From an uncultured Porphyromonadaceae bacterium (GTDB lineage: Bacteria > Bacteroidota > Bacteroidia > Bacteroidales > Muribaculaceae), in NCBI GenBank assembly GCA_947177635.1, contig CAMWVQ010000021.1:1-41173 (forward strand): 41,173 nt of DNA, read 5' to 3'. The notes beneath the pieces were generated by a model, which made no database searches, was not told where the DNA came from, and saw only the letters and a program-made list of their open reading frames with translations. A program made the position numbers and the translations under genes. Within the stretch, counting starts at the first letter, position 1. Every line of letters begins with the position of its first letter. Shown piece after piece: positions 1-7,248 of the stretch.

Positions 1-1087
1 TCTTGATCTGCATGGGGTAGCCCATCCAGCCGAAGATGTCGATGTTGTCCCATCCCTCCTTGTTGTCGTTGCGGGGGGGGTAGTAGTTGATGCGGACTTT
101 GTGGTAGTAACCGTTGTGGTCGTTGCCTTCGCCGCCGCAGTTTGCGCCGTAGAGGTCGGGCTGCTCTTCGGGAACGAGGATTGACTCCAGGGTGGAGAGC
201 TTGGAAACCTCCTTGGTGCGGAAGTTGGCGGGCTCATCAAGCACGAGGCCGTCGCGGTTGCCGAGGATGTTGGTCGAGAACCAGCCGTTCAGACCGAGGC
301 AACGGGTGCCGATGATGGGGGCGAAACCTGACTTGACGAGGGTCTGGCCGGTCTTGAAGTCCTTGCCTGCGATGGGCATCTTGGTCTTCTCGGCGAGCTC
401 CCACATTGCGGGGATGTCGACGGTGGTGTTGGGGGCGCCCATGATGAAGGGTGCGCTTTCGGTGAGGGCTGCGTAAGCGTAGCACATGGAGGGGGCGATG
501 TGCTCCTTGTCGTCGGCCTTCATGGCTGCCTCGAGCTGGTCGAGGGTCATGTGGATGTTCTCGTCAACGGGTACATAGACCTCGGTGGAGGCGGCCCAGA
601 GGACAACCACGCGGTCAACGCCGTTTTCTTTCTTGAAGTTGCGGATGTCTTCGCGGAGCTGCTCTACCATCTCCCAGCGGGTCTTGCCGACCATGATGTT
701 CTCGCCGTCGAGACGCTTTGCGTAGTTGGGGTCGAAGGCAGCCTTCATAGGCTTGATTGCCTCGAGCTCATCCTTCACGGGGTTGATGTCTTTCTCCTTG
801 AGGACTTCGGCGTGAATGGCCGCCTCATAGGCGTTTGCGGGATATACGTCCCACGCGCCGAAAACGATGTCGTTGAGATCTGCGATGGGAACGATCTCGT
901 TGTATTTGAGGTATTTCTTGTTTTCGCCTTCTCCGACGCGGATTTTGTCGTACTGGGTCATTGAGCCGACAGGCTTGGCCAGACCTTTGCGGGCCATCAA
1001 CACACCGGTCATAAAGGTGCTGGTGACAGCGCCGAGACCAACGACTAATACACCGAGCTTGCCCTCGGCTTTCTTAACGTTACTCAT
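1..1087 (-). CDS. ino1: myo-inositol-3-phosphate synthase (3' end outside window)
   Basis: Partial gene: the start (ATG at 1085-1087) is present and the C-terminus lies beyond the left edge. It would convert glucose-6-phosphate to inositol-3-phosphate with NAD, the first committed step to inositol lipids, in the cytoplasm. The N-terminus shows the Rossmann segment VLVVGLGAVTSTFMTGV. Family segments follow: WAASTEV, NTTVDIPAMWELAE, IAGKDFKTGQT, and the LGLNGWFSTNILGNRDG block. About 362 residues are visible of the usual 430 or so. It lies downstream of the CDP-alcohol phosphotransferase/PAP2 operon but has its own promoter about 110 bases upstream, so inositol phosphate supply and lipid assembly could be regulated separately. 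Family assignment is firm from the motifs; use in lipid synthesis is inferred from the neighbours. Confidence 0.95.
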   Translation of the reverse strand, partial: MSNVKKAEGKLGVLVVGLGAVTSTFMTGVLMARKGLAKPVGSMTQYDKIRVGEGENKKYLKYNEIVPIADLNDIVFGAWDVYPANAYEAAIHAEVLKEKDINPVKDELEAIKPMKAAFDPNYAKRLDGENIMVGKTRWEMVEQLREDIRNFKKENGVDRVVVLWAASTEVYVPVDENIHMTLDQLEAAMKADDKEHIAPSMCYAYAALTESAPFIMGAPNTTVDIPAMWELAEKTKMPIAGKDFKTGQTLVKSGFAPIIGTRCLGLNGWFSTNILGNRDGLVLDEPANFRTKEVSKLSTLESILVPEEQPDLYGANCGGEGNDHNGYYHKVRINYYPPRNDNKEGWDNIDIFGWMGYPMQIK

Positions 1088-1204
1088 TTTAAATAGTATG
1101 GTTTGTTTTTAGTTGGCAACTTTAGAGTTGGAATGATTGGCTGTCGACTGCCGCTTTCGCAGGCAGAGAGATGTGGAGCTGAACGGCCAAAGCAAAATTG
1201 CCCC

Positions 1205-1235
1205 CAAAAGTACGGAGTTATTTCGAACTGTGAAA
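1205..1235 (-). promoter_or_regulatory. Predicted promoter of inositol-3-phosphate synthase
   Basis: On the minus strand TACTTTTG (1205-1212) matches the Bacteroidetes -7 element TAnnTTTG, with a T-rich -33 candidate about 19 bases upstream. It would start a transcript near 1198 and leave a leader of about 110 nt. The rest of the 1088-1447 gap holds an imperfect inverted repeat, GCCATAA (1380-1386) with TTATGGC (1437-1443), around a GC-rich palindrome. This could end the upstream operon, but no U-tract follows. Confidence 0.5.
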
Positions 1236-1447
1236 ATATTTTTGACGAAATATTTGTTTCCTTTCGTGAATAAATGTTTAATCTCGCCCTATTTGGTTAA
1301 AATGAGTTTAATGGGGCGTTTTGGGGTGCTGTGTTGTTAAATTATGTGAAGACTGTTCGCAGGCAAAAATCCGGGATTCGCCATAACGCGACACTTTTAG
1401 CGGGGGCGCCCCCGGAGCAATGTCAGGCCGGGACGCTTATGGCTCGC

Positions 1448-2407
1448 TTAATGTTTGTTAACCTTTGCCGGATTCACATATCGGGCGTAACGGTCGATGA
1501 AACGGGAGAATGCGGGAATCTGCATCAGGCCGTATTCGAAGATGGCGTAGGCAAGGAGGCTGCATAATATGCCGAGCGACACATCGATGATGTAATGGTG
1601 GGAGGTGTAGACGGCTGTGAACCATATGCCTACGGTGATTACGGCGAGGGCGCCCCTTATCCATGCGGGAGATTTGGATTTCATCGCATAGATGAATGCC
1701 ACGAAGGTGTAGGCGGAGTGGAGTGAGGGGACGGCGGCGAAGACATTGGCGTTGCGGCCATAGAGGCCGTGGAAAATGCCCAGTCCGGTCATATCGTCGA
1801 AAGCGCCGAGCCCGGCAACCTCCCCGGGGGTGGTGAGGTCGAGTCCGAAGCCGTGGAGGGCCACATACCATGGGGGCGCGGCCGGATGGATGTAATATCC
1901 GGCGAAGCCTATGAAGTTGACCAGCAGGAAGACAAGGGCGAAATGGAGGTAAATCCTGCGCTGTCCGCCGAAATAGAGCCAAAGGCCGAAAAGAATCGGC
2001 ACAGGTACCCAGCAGAGGTAGAAGAATCCGCCCAGGAAATCAAGCAGGGGGGTGGTGTGGAGGGCGAAGAACTCGTTGGGGGTGAGGCGCGAGCCGTCGG
2101 CGAGGGTGATTCCGAAGAGAGCCTTCTCGGTGTTGTATATCCCCTCGATGTCGACGGGGTTGACCTCGTAGTTGTGGACGATGTTCATCCAGTCATACGA
2201 GATGCCGAAGATGATGAAAGGCAGCAGGGCCACGACCACCTTGCGGGATGTGTGGCAGGCGAAGAAAAGTGCGGCCAGGAGCAGGGCAAGCCAGAGATGC
2301 TCGGTGCGGAACCCTACACACAGGGCTGTCACTGAGAGCCATACGGCGAGGGCGACGACCACGCTTGTCGTCTCGCGGCAAGAGGGAAGTGTCATCCTTG
2401 GGGTCAT
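1448..2407 (-). CDS. PAP2-family membrane enzyme, Aur1-like (candidate inositol phosphorylceramide synthase)
   Basis: A 319-residue polytopic membrane protein with about six hydrophobic segments. It carries the PAP2/Aur1 signatures: YYIHPAAPPWY (171-181), PSLHSA (227-232) and SHHYIIDVSLG (269-279), giving the catalytic His pair and Asp. In yeast Aur1 these residues move phosphoinositol from phosphatidylinositol to ceramide. Bacteroidales make sphingolipids, so transfer of phosphoinositol to dihydroceramide is the best-supported role; a lipid phosphate phosphatase is the alternative. The start at 2407 is chosen because ATG overlaps the stop of the upstream CDP-alcohol phosphotransferase gene (ATGA), which implies translational coupling. 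A longer reading frame to 2632 exists, but its first 75 residues are Arg/His/Pro-rich shadow sequence of that gene. Confidence 0.85.
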   Translation of the reverse strand: MTPRMTLPSCRETTSVVVALAVWLSVTALCVGFRTEHLWLALLLAALFFACHTSRKVVVALLPFIIFGISYDWMNIVHNYEVNPVDIEGIYNTEKALFGITLADGSRLTPNEFFALHTTPLLDFLGGFFYLCWVPVPILFGLWLYFGGQRRIYLHFALVFLLVNFIGFAGYYIHPAAPPWYVALHGFGLDLTTPGEVAGLGAFDDMTGLGIFHGLYGRNANVFAAVPSLHSAYTFVAFIYAMKSKSPAWIRGALAVITVGIWFTAVYTSHHYIIDVSLGILCSLLAYAIFEYGLMQIPAFSRFIDRYARYVNPAKVNKH

Positions 2408-3117
2408 TTCTTCTCTTCTTTCTTGTCGGCGGAGAGGGCTGCGCGGCAGACGCCGACGCGGGCGAACGCGGTGATGTTGGCGAAGAGGGCTATGACGGCC
2501 ATGGCGATTATGAGTATCGTCATCGCGGCGTGGGGGGTGTTGGGGGAGGCCACGCCGGTGATGCCGCAGGCGAGGCAGCCAAGCGAGGTGACCACGACGC
2601 GTTCGGGGCGCTGCATGAAGCCTACCTTGCATTCGATGTCCAGGCCTTCGGCGCGGGCGCGGACATAGCTGACCATGATTGAGCCCACCAGGGCGACGAA
2701 TGTCACAAGCGCACCGATCGGGTAACCTGCCATTATCAGGAAGTAGCTGAGCGCGCCGAGAGTCAGCAGCTCGCAGTAGCGGTCGAGGACGGAGTCGTAG
2801 AGGGCGCCGAAGCGCGACTCCATGTTGCCCAGGCGGGCCACTTGCCCGTCAAGCATGTCGAAGAGCGAGAACAGGATGGTGACGGCGCCACCCCAGGTGA
2901 TGAGGTCGAACCTCAGGTGGGTGGGGTCGATGGCGGCCAGGTAGCCTGCCCACGCGATTATGCAGGCGGCCGCGAGGTTGCCGAGCAGGCCTATGGTCGT
3001 CACTATGTTGGGGGTTACTCCGAGGCGTATCAGAAATTTAACAAAAGGGTTGATGATGAAATAGATACCCTGCTGTATTCCGTCGCGTTTTTTCTTGAAA
3101 GTATTCTTGGCGGTCAT
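2404..3117 (-). CDS. CDP-alcohol phosphatidyltransferase (candidate phosphatidylinositol-phosphate synthase)
   Basis: An integral membrane protein of 237 residues with the full CDP-alcohol phosphotransferase motif DGx2ARx8Gx3Dx3D at residues 90-112 (D90, G91, A94, R95, G104, D108, D112). Such enzymes condense CDP-diacylglycerol with an alcohol or alcohol phosphate. Beside an inositol-3-phosphate synthase and an Aur1-like enzyme, the likely acceptor is inositol phosphate, giving phosphatidylinositol phosphate. Acceptor choice is inferred from context, not readable from the motif. The C-terminal tail is Lys/Glu rich. The gene overlaps both neighbours by 4 bases (ATGA junctions at 3114-3117 and 2404-2407), a sign of a coupled operon. 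A dedicated phosphatase for the intermediate is not seen here and may lie left of the window. Confidence 0.9.
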   Translation of the reverse strand: MTAKNTFKKKRDGIQQGIYFIINPFVKFLIRLGVTPNIVTTIGLLGNLAAACIIAWAGYLAAIDPTHLRFDLITWGGAVTILFSLFDMLDGQVARLGNMESRFGALYDSVLDRYCELLTLGALSYFLIMAGYPIGALVTFVALVGSIMVSYVRARAEGLDIECKVGFMQRPERVVVTSLGCLACGITGVASPNTPHAAMTILIIAMAVIALFANITAFARVGVCRAALSADKKEEKK

Positions 3118-3725
3118 TTGTCGCTTTTGTTTTTCTTCTTTTTCAAGGTCAGCGCGTCGACCATCCTTATGGCGAATGGGTCGAAACGTGTCGGCCGGTA
3201 CACGAAATTCTTCTGCATGACGAAATTCCAGGCCAGGGAGACGATGAGCGACACCGACAACCGGGCGAACGCGAAGATTCCGTCAGGCTTTATCCAATGT
3301 ATGTTGGTGATGAGTTCGAAACGTTGCAGCCCCTGCTCCAGGAGGGTGGTGCCCCCGAGGTTGAGTATGAAGCTGCCTCCCCAGATGAGGAGGTATTTGA
3401 TGGCCACTGCCTTGACCGAGCAGTTGTCGGCCTGGAAGGTGAACTTGTAGTTGACGATGCAGTTTACGATGCCTCCCACCACGAGGCCGATGGCTGTGGC
3501 CAGGAAGGTGCGCATCGGGGCTGACCCCAGGGGGGAGAAGACCCAGGCGTAGAATACGAAACACACCCCCATGTCGGTCCAGGACGCGAGCTGGGATGAG
3601 ACCGAGGAGCGGAGGAAGGTGAAGATGCCTTTCCCGTGAAGAAACTTGTCGGCGACTTTGTTTGACAGTGTCTTTATGCCCATCGGATATTGCAGGAGGT
3701 TGCTTTTACGGTGTTGAAAATTCAC
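3114..3725 (-). CDS. GtrA-like membrane protein
   Basis: A 203-residue protein with four predicted membrane segments. The segment GLVVGGIVNCIVNYKFTFQ is characteristic of the GtrA family, small membrane proteins linked to lipid-linked sugar translocation or polysaccharide modification. Within this operon it might help flip or handle an inositol or glycosyl lipid, which is inference from position. The longest frame starts with GTG at 3725, 9 bases after the ATP-grasp stop. An ATG at residue 16 (3680) is an alternative start. The C-terminus is Lys rich and overlaps the CDP-alcohol phosphotransferase start by 4 bases. Confidence 0.8.
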   Translation of the reverse strand: MNFQHRKSNLLQYPMGIKTLSNKVADKFLHGKGIFTFLRSSVSSQLASWTDMGVCFVFYAWVFSPLGSAPMRTFLATAIGLVVGGIVNCIVNYKFTFQADNCSVKAVAIKYLLIWGGSFILNLGGTTLLEQGLQRFELITNIHWIKPDGIFAFARLSVSLIVSLAWNFVMQKNFVYRPTRFDPFAIRMVDALTLKKKKNKSDK

Positions 3726-3734
3726 TGGATTGTG

Positions 3735-4580
3735 TTACTGTCGACGGTCTTTTATCGCGGCCATCACAGCTTTTGCGATGTTGGTTGCCGCCTCGGCACG
3801 GCATGCCGAGAAGCTGGGCCAGTCGTTGAAGTCGATTATGCTCAGGGAGCCGTCCTCGGCCTGGATGCACTCGCCGCCGTAGACGATGAGGTTCAGCTCC
3901 TTGGCGGCACGGCGGCAGATTGCCTTGAGGGCCTCGTCGGTGCGGCGGGTCTCCTCATCCTTCGGCTTGACGGTCTCGGGCTCGTAGGGGCGGAACCAGT
4001 GGAAGAACGGAGTGTCGGCCACTCCGTAGAATTTCACGAGCTTTCCGGGAAGGTGGCGCGAGATGACGGCCCTCTTGAAGCCGCGCAGGAAGTATTCCTG
4101 AAGCACGTCCTGGGCCTCGGAGGGGGTGCGGACATAGCTGACATCCTCGGCGTGCTGGGCGTGGAAGTCGCCGCGCTTTATCCAGCATTGGCTGAACCCG
4201 AGTTTCTGCAACCGTCCCTTGACAACCTCGTCGGTGTCGACGATGATGCTGGGGGGGTAGGGGATGTTCGAGCCAAGGAGGATGCGGGCCTGGCGCTCGC
4301 GGATGCAGTTCTCGATGCCGTATCCCGAGTTTATGACCAGCTGTCCCTGCTCTTCAAGCGACTGGAGCAGGTCGGTGGAACGGCGCTCGCGGCACATGTT
4401 GATTATCACGGGCTCGGTGACCGCCCCCGAGCAGAATTGCTCCTCGGAGTATATGCGCACCTCGCAGCCGCGTTTACGCAGCTGCTCGGCCACGGTGTTG
4501 AGAATCGTGGCGTCGTTTCCGACATGGTTTGGGGAGAATACCCCGGCTCGCATTATGGCGGCTATCTTGGTGGTGGCCAT
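3735..4580 (-). CDS. ATP-grasp-like enzyme of unknown substrate
   Basis: A 281-residue soluble protein. The N-terminal third resembles a pre-ATP-grasp Rossmann-like domain. WIKRGDFHAQH in the middle supplies a candidate ATP-binding Lys, and the C-terminal IIDFNDWPSFSACR carries the D/N metal-ligand pair expected of ATP-grasp ligases. These enzymes activate a carboxylate through an acyl phosphate and join it to an amine or thiol, or in some cases phosphorylate a substrate. The substrate cannot be read from the sequence. It is the first gene of the operon with GtrA, the CDP-alcohol phosphotransferase and the PAP2 enzyme, so it may modify the inositol lipid or its precursor. The ATG start at 4580 follows its own predicted promoter by about 20 bases. 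Confidence 0.75.
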   Translation of the reverse strand: MATTKIAAIMRAGVFSPNHVGNDATILNTVAEQLRKRGCEVRIYSEEQFCSGAVTEPVIINMCRERRSTDLLQSLEEQGQLVINSGYGIENCIRERQARILLGSNIPYPPSIIVDTDEVVKGRLQKLGFSQCWIKRGDFHAQHAEDVSYVRTPSEAQDVLQEYFLRGFKRAVISRHLPGKLVKFYGVADTPFFHWFRPYEPETVKPKDEETRRTDEALKAICRRAAKELNLIVYGGECIQAEDGSLSIIDFNDWPSFSACRAEAATNIAKAVMAAIKDRRQ

Positions 4581-4603
4581 CGCAAAATCTTTTTTCCAAA
4601 GTG

Positions 4604-4635
4604 CAAAGTTAGCTCATTTCGTGGAAACTCGCAAA
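4604..4635 (-). promoter_or_regulatory. Promoter of the ATP-grasp/GtrA/PIP-synthase/PAP2 operon
   Basis: The minus strand reads TTTG (4632-4635), 20 bases, then TAACTTTG (4604-4611), a near-perfect Bacteroidetes sigma promoter. Transcription would begin only about 15 bases before the ATG at 4580. Confidence 0.75.
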
Positions 4636-4714
4636 TTTTTGTCTGTGGCCTGCGGACGCCGTCGGCGCGGGAGCGAAGAAAGGGGATGCCGCCCGGCGGT
4701 GTCGCGATGGCGGG

Positions 4715-4993
4715 TTATTTCTTTTTGTTCTTTGAGAAATAGTCGTTGTGGATCTTGATTCCGAAGACGGTGGCCGAGCACACGAAGGTTATCAGGTTGG
4801 TGATAATCAGCGGCCAGTTGACAGGGTCGCTCAGGAAGCCCTGGGCCACGAAGAAGGCTGAGCCAAGCCCCATCAGCATGAATGTGGGGAGGGCTATGGA
4901 GTCGGTCTCGCGGGTGCGGATGGTGTAGATGGCCTGGGGAAGGTAGCCGAAAATCATACAGAGGGCAGCTGCGTATCCGATGATGTTGAACAT
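4715..4993 (-). CDS. SemiSWEET / PQ-loop sugar transporter
   Basis: A 92-residue protein of three membrane helices, the normal size for a bacterial SemiSWEET. The PQ-loop motif lies in GYLPQAIYTIRTRETDSIAL near residues 17-36. SemiSWEETs dimerise and carry sugars down their gradient across the inner membrane. It has its own promoter (5083-5112) and is separated from the inositol-lipid operon by that operon's promoter, so co-transcription is not required. Substrate is unknown. A link to inositol or glucose supply for the neighbouring synthase is attractive but only inferred from position. The C-terminus is Lys rich. Confidence 0.88.
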   Translation of the reverse strand: MFNIIGYAAALCMIFGYLPQAIYTIRTRETDSIALPTFMLMGLGSAFFVAQGFLSDPVNWPLIITNLITFVCSATVFGIKIHNDYFSKNKKK

Positions 4994-5082
4994 GGCGGAG
5001 GTATTTTTTTATGGTTTGTCTATATATGGGGCGGAAGCCGTTAGGCCGCTACCGGGTGTGGATGAAAAGTCACACTGGGCTG

Positions 5083-5112
5083 CAAAGTTAACAAATTGCG
5101 GTGACAAAACAA
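5083..5112 (-). promoter_or_regulatory. Promoter of the SemiSWEET gene
   Basis: The minus strand has TTG (5110-5112), 19 bases, then TAACTTTG (5083-5090). It lies downstream of the hairpin at 5161-5186, so transcription of the SemiSWEET gene restarts after that terminator. The leader is about 85 nt. Confidence 0.75.
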
Positions 5113-5154
5113 GTTCACTCGGTGAAAAGGCGGCCTTTTCGGTGGCTGACGGCA

Positions 5155-5641
5155 AAAATAAAGCCGTGACCCTGAAGCCACGGCTTGGTTGGAATTCACA
5201 TGGTTGCAGAAACATCTGATTCAAGCGCATCCGCTCCGGTTTTCGAGAGAGGAGTGAGTTCCGAAAGGATTTTAACGCCGGTAATGAACGCGTTTCATCG
5301 CGAAGCATGGTCACTGTTCCGTTTCTTCTGGCGGCCGGTTCCCCCAACACACATACATATCATCATGAAAACTTCAGCATATTGCCTTGTTCACTATCAC
5401 TATGACAAATTGTCCGGGAGCAGCCCTCGACGGGCTTCGCCGGGGACATGGAGTCAAAAGAACCGAAAGTCAAAGTCCAAGATAAGAAGCCTCGCGGTTT
5501 CCATAAAATTGGAACCGGCCGGCCATGGCCGCCTGCTTCCCGGAGAGAGGTCACCGGAGGTTCGGTGGGGACGGGAATCCCGGAGAGAGAATCGCCTTCC
5601 GGCAGGAGAGAGGGCGCCATGGAAACGGTCCGTTGCCAAAT
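5155..5641 (-). ncRNA. Candidate long structured non-coding RNA with CUCUCUCC repeats
   Basis: The unit has its own consensus promoter (5648-5679) and ends at a hairpin with a U-rich tail (5161-5186), giving a predicted RNA of about 485 nt. It lies between the kinase stop (5788) and the SemiSWEET promoter (5083-5112). No convincing protein is encoded. In the RNA sense, CUCUCUCC occurs exactly three times (complements at 5605-5612, 5582-5589, 5542-5549), with a near copy at 5244-5254. The exact copies are separated by small hairpins: GCC-GGAA-GGC (GNRA-type loop), CGGG-AUU-CCCG and CACCG-N6-CGGUG. A longer stem-loop spans 5411-5448. I looked for RNase P, tmRNA and SRP hallmarks and found none. 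Function unknown; the repeats in exposed linkers suggest a protein- or RNA-binding scaffold. Confidence 0.5.
5161..5186 (-). terminator. Terminator of the candidate ncRNA
   Basis: AAGCCGTG (5161-5168) and CACGGCTT (5179-5186) form a perfect 8-bp stem with a 10-nt loop. On the minus strand the stem is followed by TATTTTTG, a U-rich tail, so it acts on leftward transcription. Confidence 0.65.
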
Positions 5642-5647
5642 CCACTA

Positions 5648-5679
5648 CAAAATTACGGATTTGATTTGAGAAAACCAAA
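5648..5679 (-). promoter_or_regulatory. Promoter of the candidate ncRNA
   Basis: On the minus strand TTTG (5676-5679), 20 bases, then TAATTTTG (5648-5655) matches both promoter elements. The predicted start is near 5641. No reading frame of convincing protein character follows. Confidence 0.65.
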
Positions 5680-5787
5680 ATGTAACGGATTGACTCCTTG
5701 AATTTTAACCAAAACGGCCGTTTTTTAGCATTTCTTTTCCAACGATTCGTTAAAATTAAGAATCCATTCAGACGTCTTGTGGGTGTT

Positions 5788-6996
5788 TCAGGATTGGAGG
5801 GGCAGCTCGATGCGGAAGGTGGTGCCGCGCGACGGCTCCGACCAGGAGACGAAGATGCGTCCTCGGTGATATTGCTCGACGATTCGTTTCGCCAGGGCGA
5901 GTCCCAGCCCCCATCCGCGCTTCTTGGTGGTGAATCCGGGATTGAAGACCGTCTTGTGGTGCTTGCGGGGAATCCCTTTGCCGGTGTCGGTGACAGTCAC
6001 GCAGGCACGGTTGTTGTCGGCGAAGGTGGTTACGGTTATCCCTCCCGACCCCTCCATGGCGTCGACGGCGTTCTTTATGAGGTTCTCCATCACCCATTCA
6101 AACAGCGGCGCGCTCATGTCGACGGGCAAACCCTCGGTGGCAATCTCTGCGGTCAGGTTGATTCGGGAGGATATGCGTGTCTGCATGTAGCCGGTGGCCC
6201 GCGCCACCACATCGTTGAGGTTTTCCCTCTCCATCTTGGGGCGTGAGCCGATTTTCGAGAATCGCGAGGCAATCATCGACAGCCGGTTGACATCCTTGTC
6301 CATCTCCCTGACCATCTCCTCGTCGGTGCCGGTCGAGCGCAACAGCTCGGTCCAGGCCATAAGCGACGATATGGGGGTGCCGAGCTGGTGGGCGGTCTCC
6401 TTCGACAGGCCGACCCAGACCTTGTTCTGCTCAGCCTTGCGGGTGGAGTTTACGGCGAAATAGACGATGGCGATGAACGCCAGCATCACCAGCAGCTGTA
6501 TGTAAGGGTAATAGCTCAGACGTCTGAGCAGCTTGGAGTCATCGTAGTAGAGGTGCTGCAGGTTGTCGGGTGAGATGATTATGTGAATCACGTTGGCCCT
6601 CTTCTCAAGAGAAGACAGCTTGCCGCGCAGGTAAGTCTCGTTGGCGGGTGAAATCACCCATGGGGCGAGGGAATCGACCTCCTCGGGGAGGTCGAAGTTG
6701 CGGTGGAGCAGAATGTTCCCCTCGTCGTCGGTCAGCAGCACCGGTATGGAATGGTTCTGCTCGATTATGCCGAAAAGGAATTCGAGGTTGTCGGGGGAGA
6801 CATCCGGGGCGTCGGGATTCTGGCCTATGTCGGCTATCTGCTTTGTGGCGTCGGCCCATATCTGCATGCGTTCCCGCTCCTGGGCCGAGAGGTCGGCCAC
6901 GAGGCTGTTTGACACAAGCGCGAACACCACCACAACCGTGATGGAGACGACGAAGAAGAGTGCCGTGCCGAAACGTCGGATGTCGTAGATGTTCAT
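5788..6996 (-). CDS. Sensor histidine kinase (orphan)
   Basis: A 402-residue kinase with a membrane helix at 11-30, a periplasmic region of about 130 residues, a second helix near 165-183, then the dimerisation and phosphoacceptor segment ETAHQLGTPISSL with His203. The ATPase domain shows the N box (NLIKNAVDAME), DTGKGIP and GWGLGLALAKRIVEQ. It would sense an extracytoplasmic signal and phosphorylate a response regulator, but no regulator gene adjoins it. It starts 19 bases after xseB and is the last gene of the helicase-DUF3256-xseA-xseB run, so it is probably co-transcribed with the exonuclease VII genes. All catalytic boxes are intact. Confidence 0.9.
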   Translation of the reverse strand: MNIYDIRRFGTALFFVVSITVVVVFALVSNSLVADLSAQERERMQIWADATKQIADIGQNPDAPDVSPDNLEFLFGIIEQNHSIPVLLTDDEGNILLHRNFDLPEEVDSLAPWVISPANETYLRGKLSSLEKRANVIHIIISPDNLQHLYYDDSKLLRRLSYYPYIQLLVMLAFIAIVYFAVNSTRKAEQNKVWVGLSKETAHQLGTPISSLMAWTELLRSTGTDEEMVREMDKDVNRLSMIASRFSKIGSRPKMERENLNDVVARATGYMQTRISSRINLTAEIATEGLPVDMSAPLFEWVMENLIKNAVDAMEGSGGITVTTFADNNRACVTVTDTGKGIPRKHHKTVFNPGFTTKKRGWGLGLALAKRIVEQYHRGRIFVSWSEPSRGTTFRIELPLQS

Positions 6997-7015
6997 CGGC
7001 TTTGAAACGTCGCGG

Positions 7016-7231
7016 TCAGTTCTCGAACTCGTTGAGGATGGTGCGCAGCTCCTCGTCGGTTGCGGTCAGACGGGCGCGGCATTCGGCGATCAGTTCGGTG
7101 GCTCGTCGTGTAAGGGAGGCCAGGCGGTCGATGTCACACTGGTCGCTCTGCATCGTCTTGAGAATCGTCGACAATTCGTCGAAAGCCTCGTTGTAGGTCA
7201 GTTCTTTTACAGGTTTTGCGTTTTCTGACAT
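7016..7231 (-). CDS. xseB: Exodeoxyribonuclease VII small subunit
   Basis: A 71-residue helical protein with the family opening LTYNEAFDELSTIL and acidic coiled-coil character, matching the usual 60-80 residue length. Several copies bind one XseA to form exonuclease VII, which degrades single-stranded DNA to acid-insoluble and then short oligonucleotides in repair. It starts 17 bases downstream of xseA, and the histidine kinase gene starts 19 bases further on. Confidence 0.93.
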   Translation of the reverse strand: MSENAKPVKELTYNEAFDELSTILKTMQSDQCDIDRLASLTRRATELIAECRARLTATDEELRTILNEFEN

Positions 7232-7248
7232 ATGCGGTAAAAATCGGT

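Noticed and set aside
1380-1443. GC-rich inverted repeat downstream of the PAP2 gene as a terminator
   Set aside because: Stem is short with a bulge and no U-tract; reported only as a possible end signal.
5009-5350. 113-codon minus-strand frame through the ncRNA terminator
   Set aside because: Crosses both the terminator and the SemiSWEET promoter and has no protein-like features.
5161-5641. RNase P RNA, tmRNA, or SRP RNA at the ncRNA locus
   Set aside because: None of the conserved core segments (such as the RNase P GAAAGTCCGG core or the SRP GGAA apical motif in context) is present.
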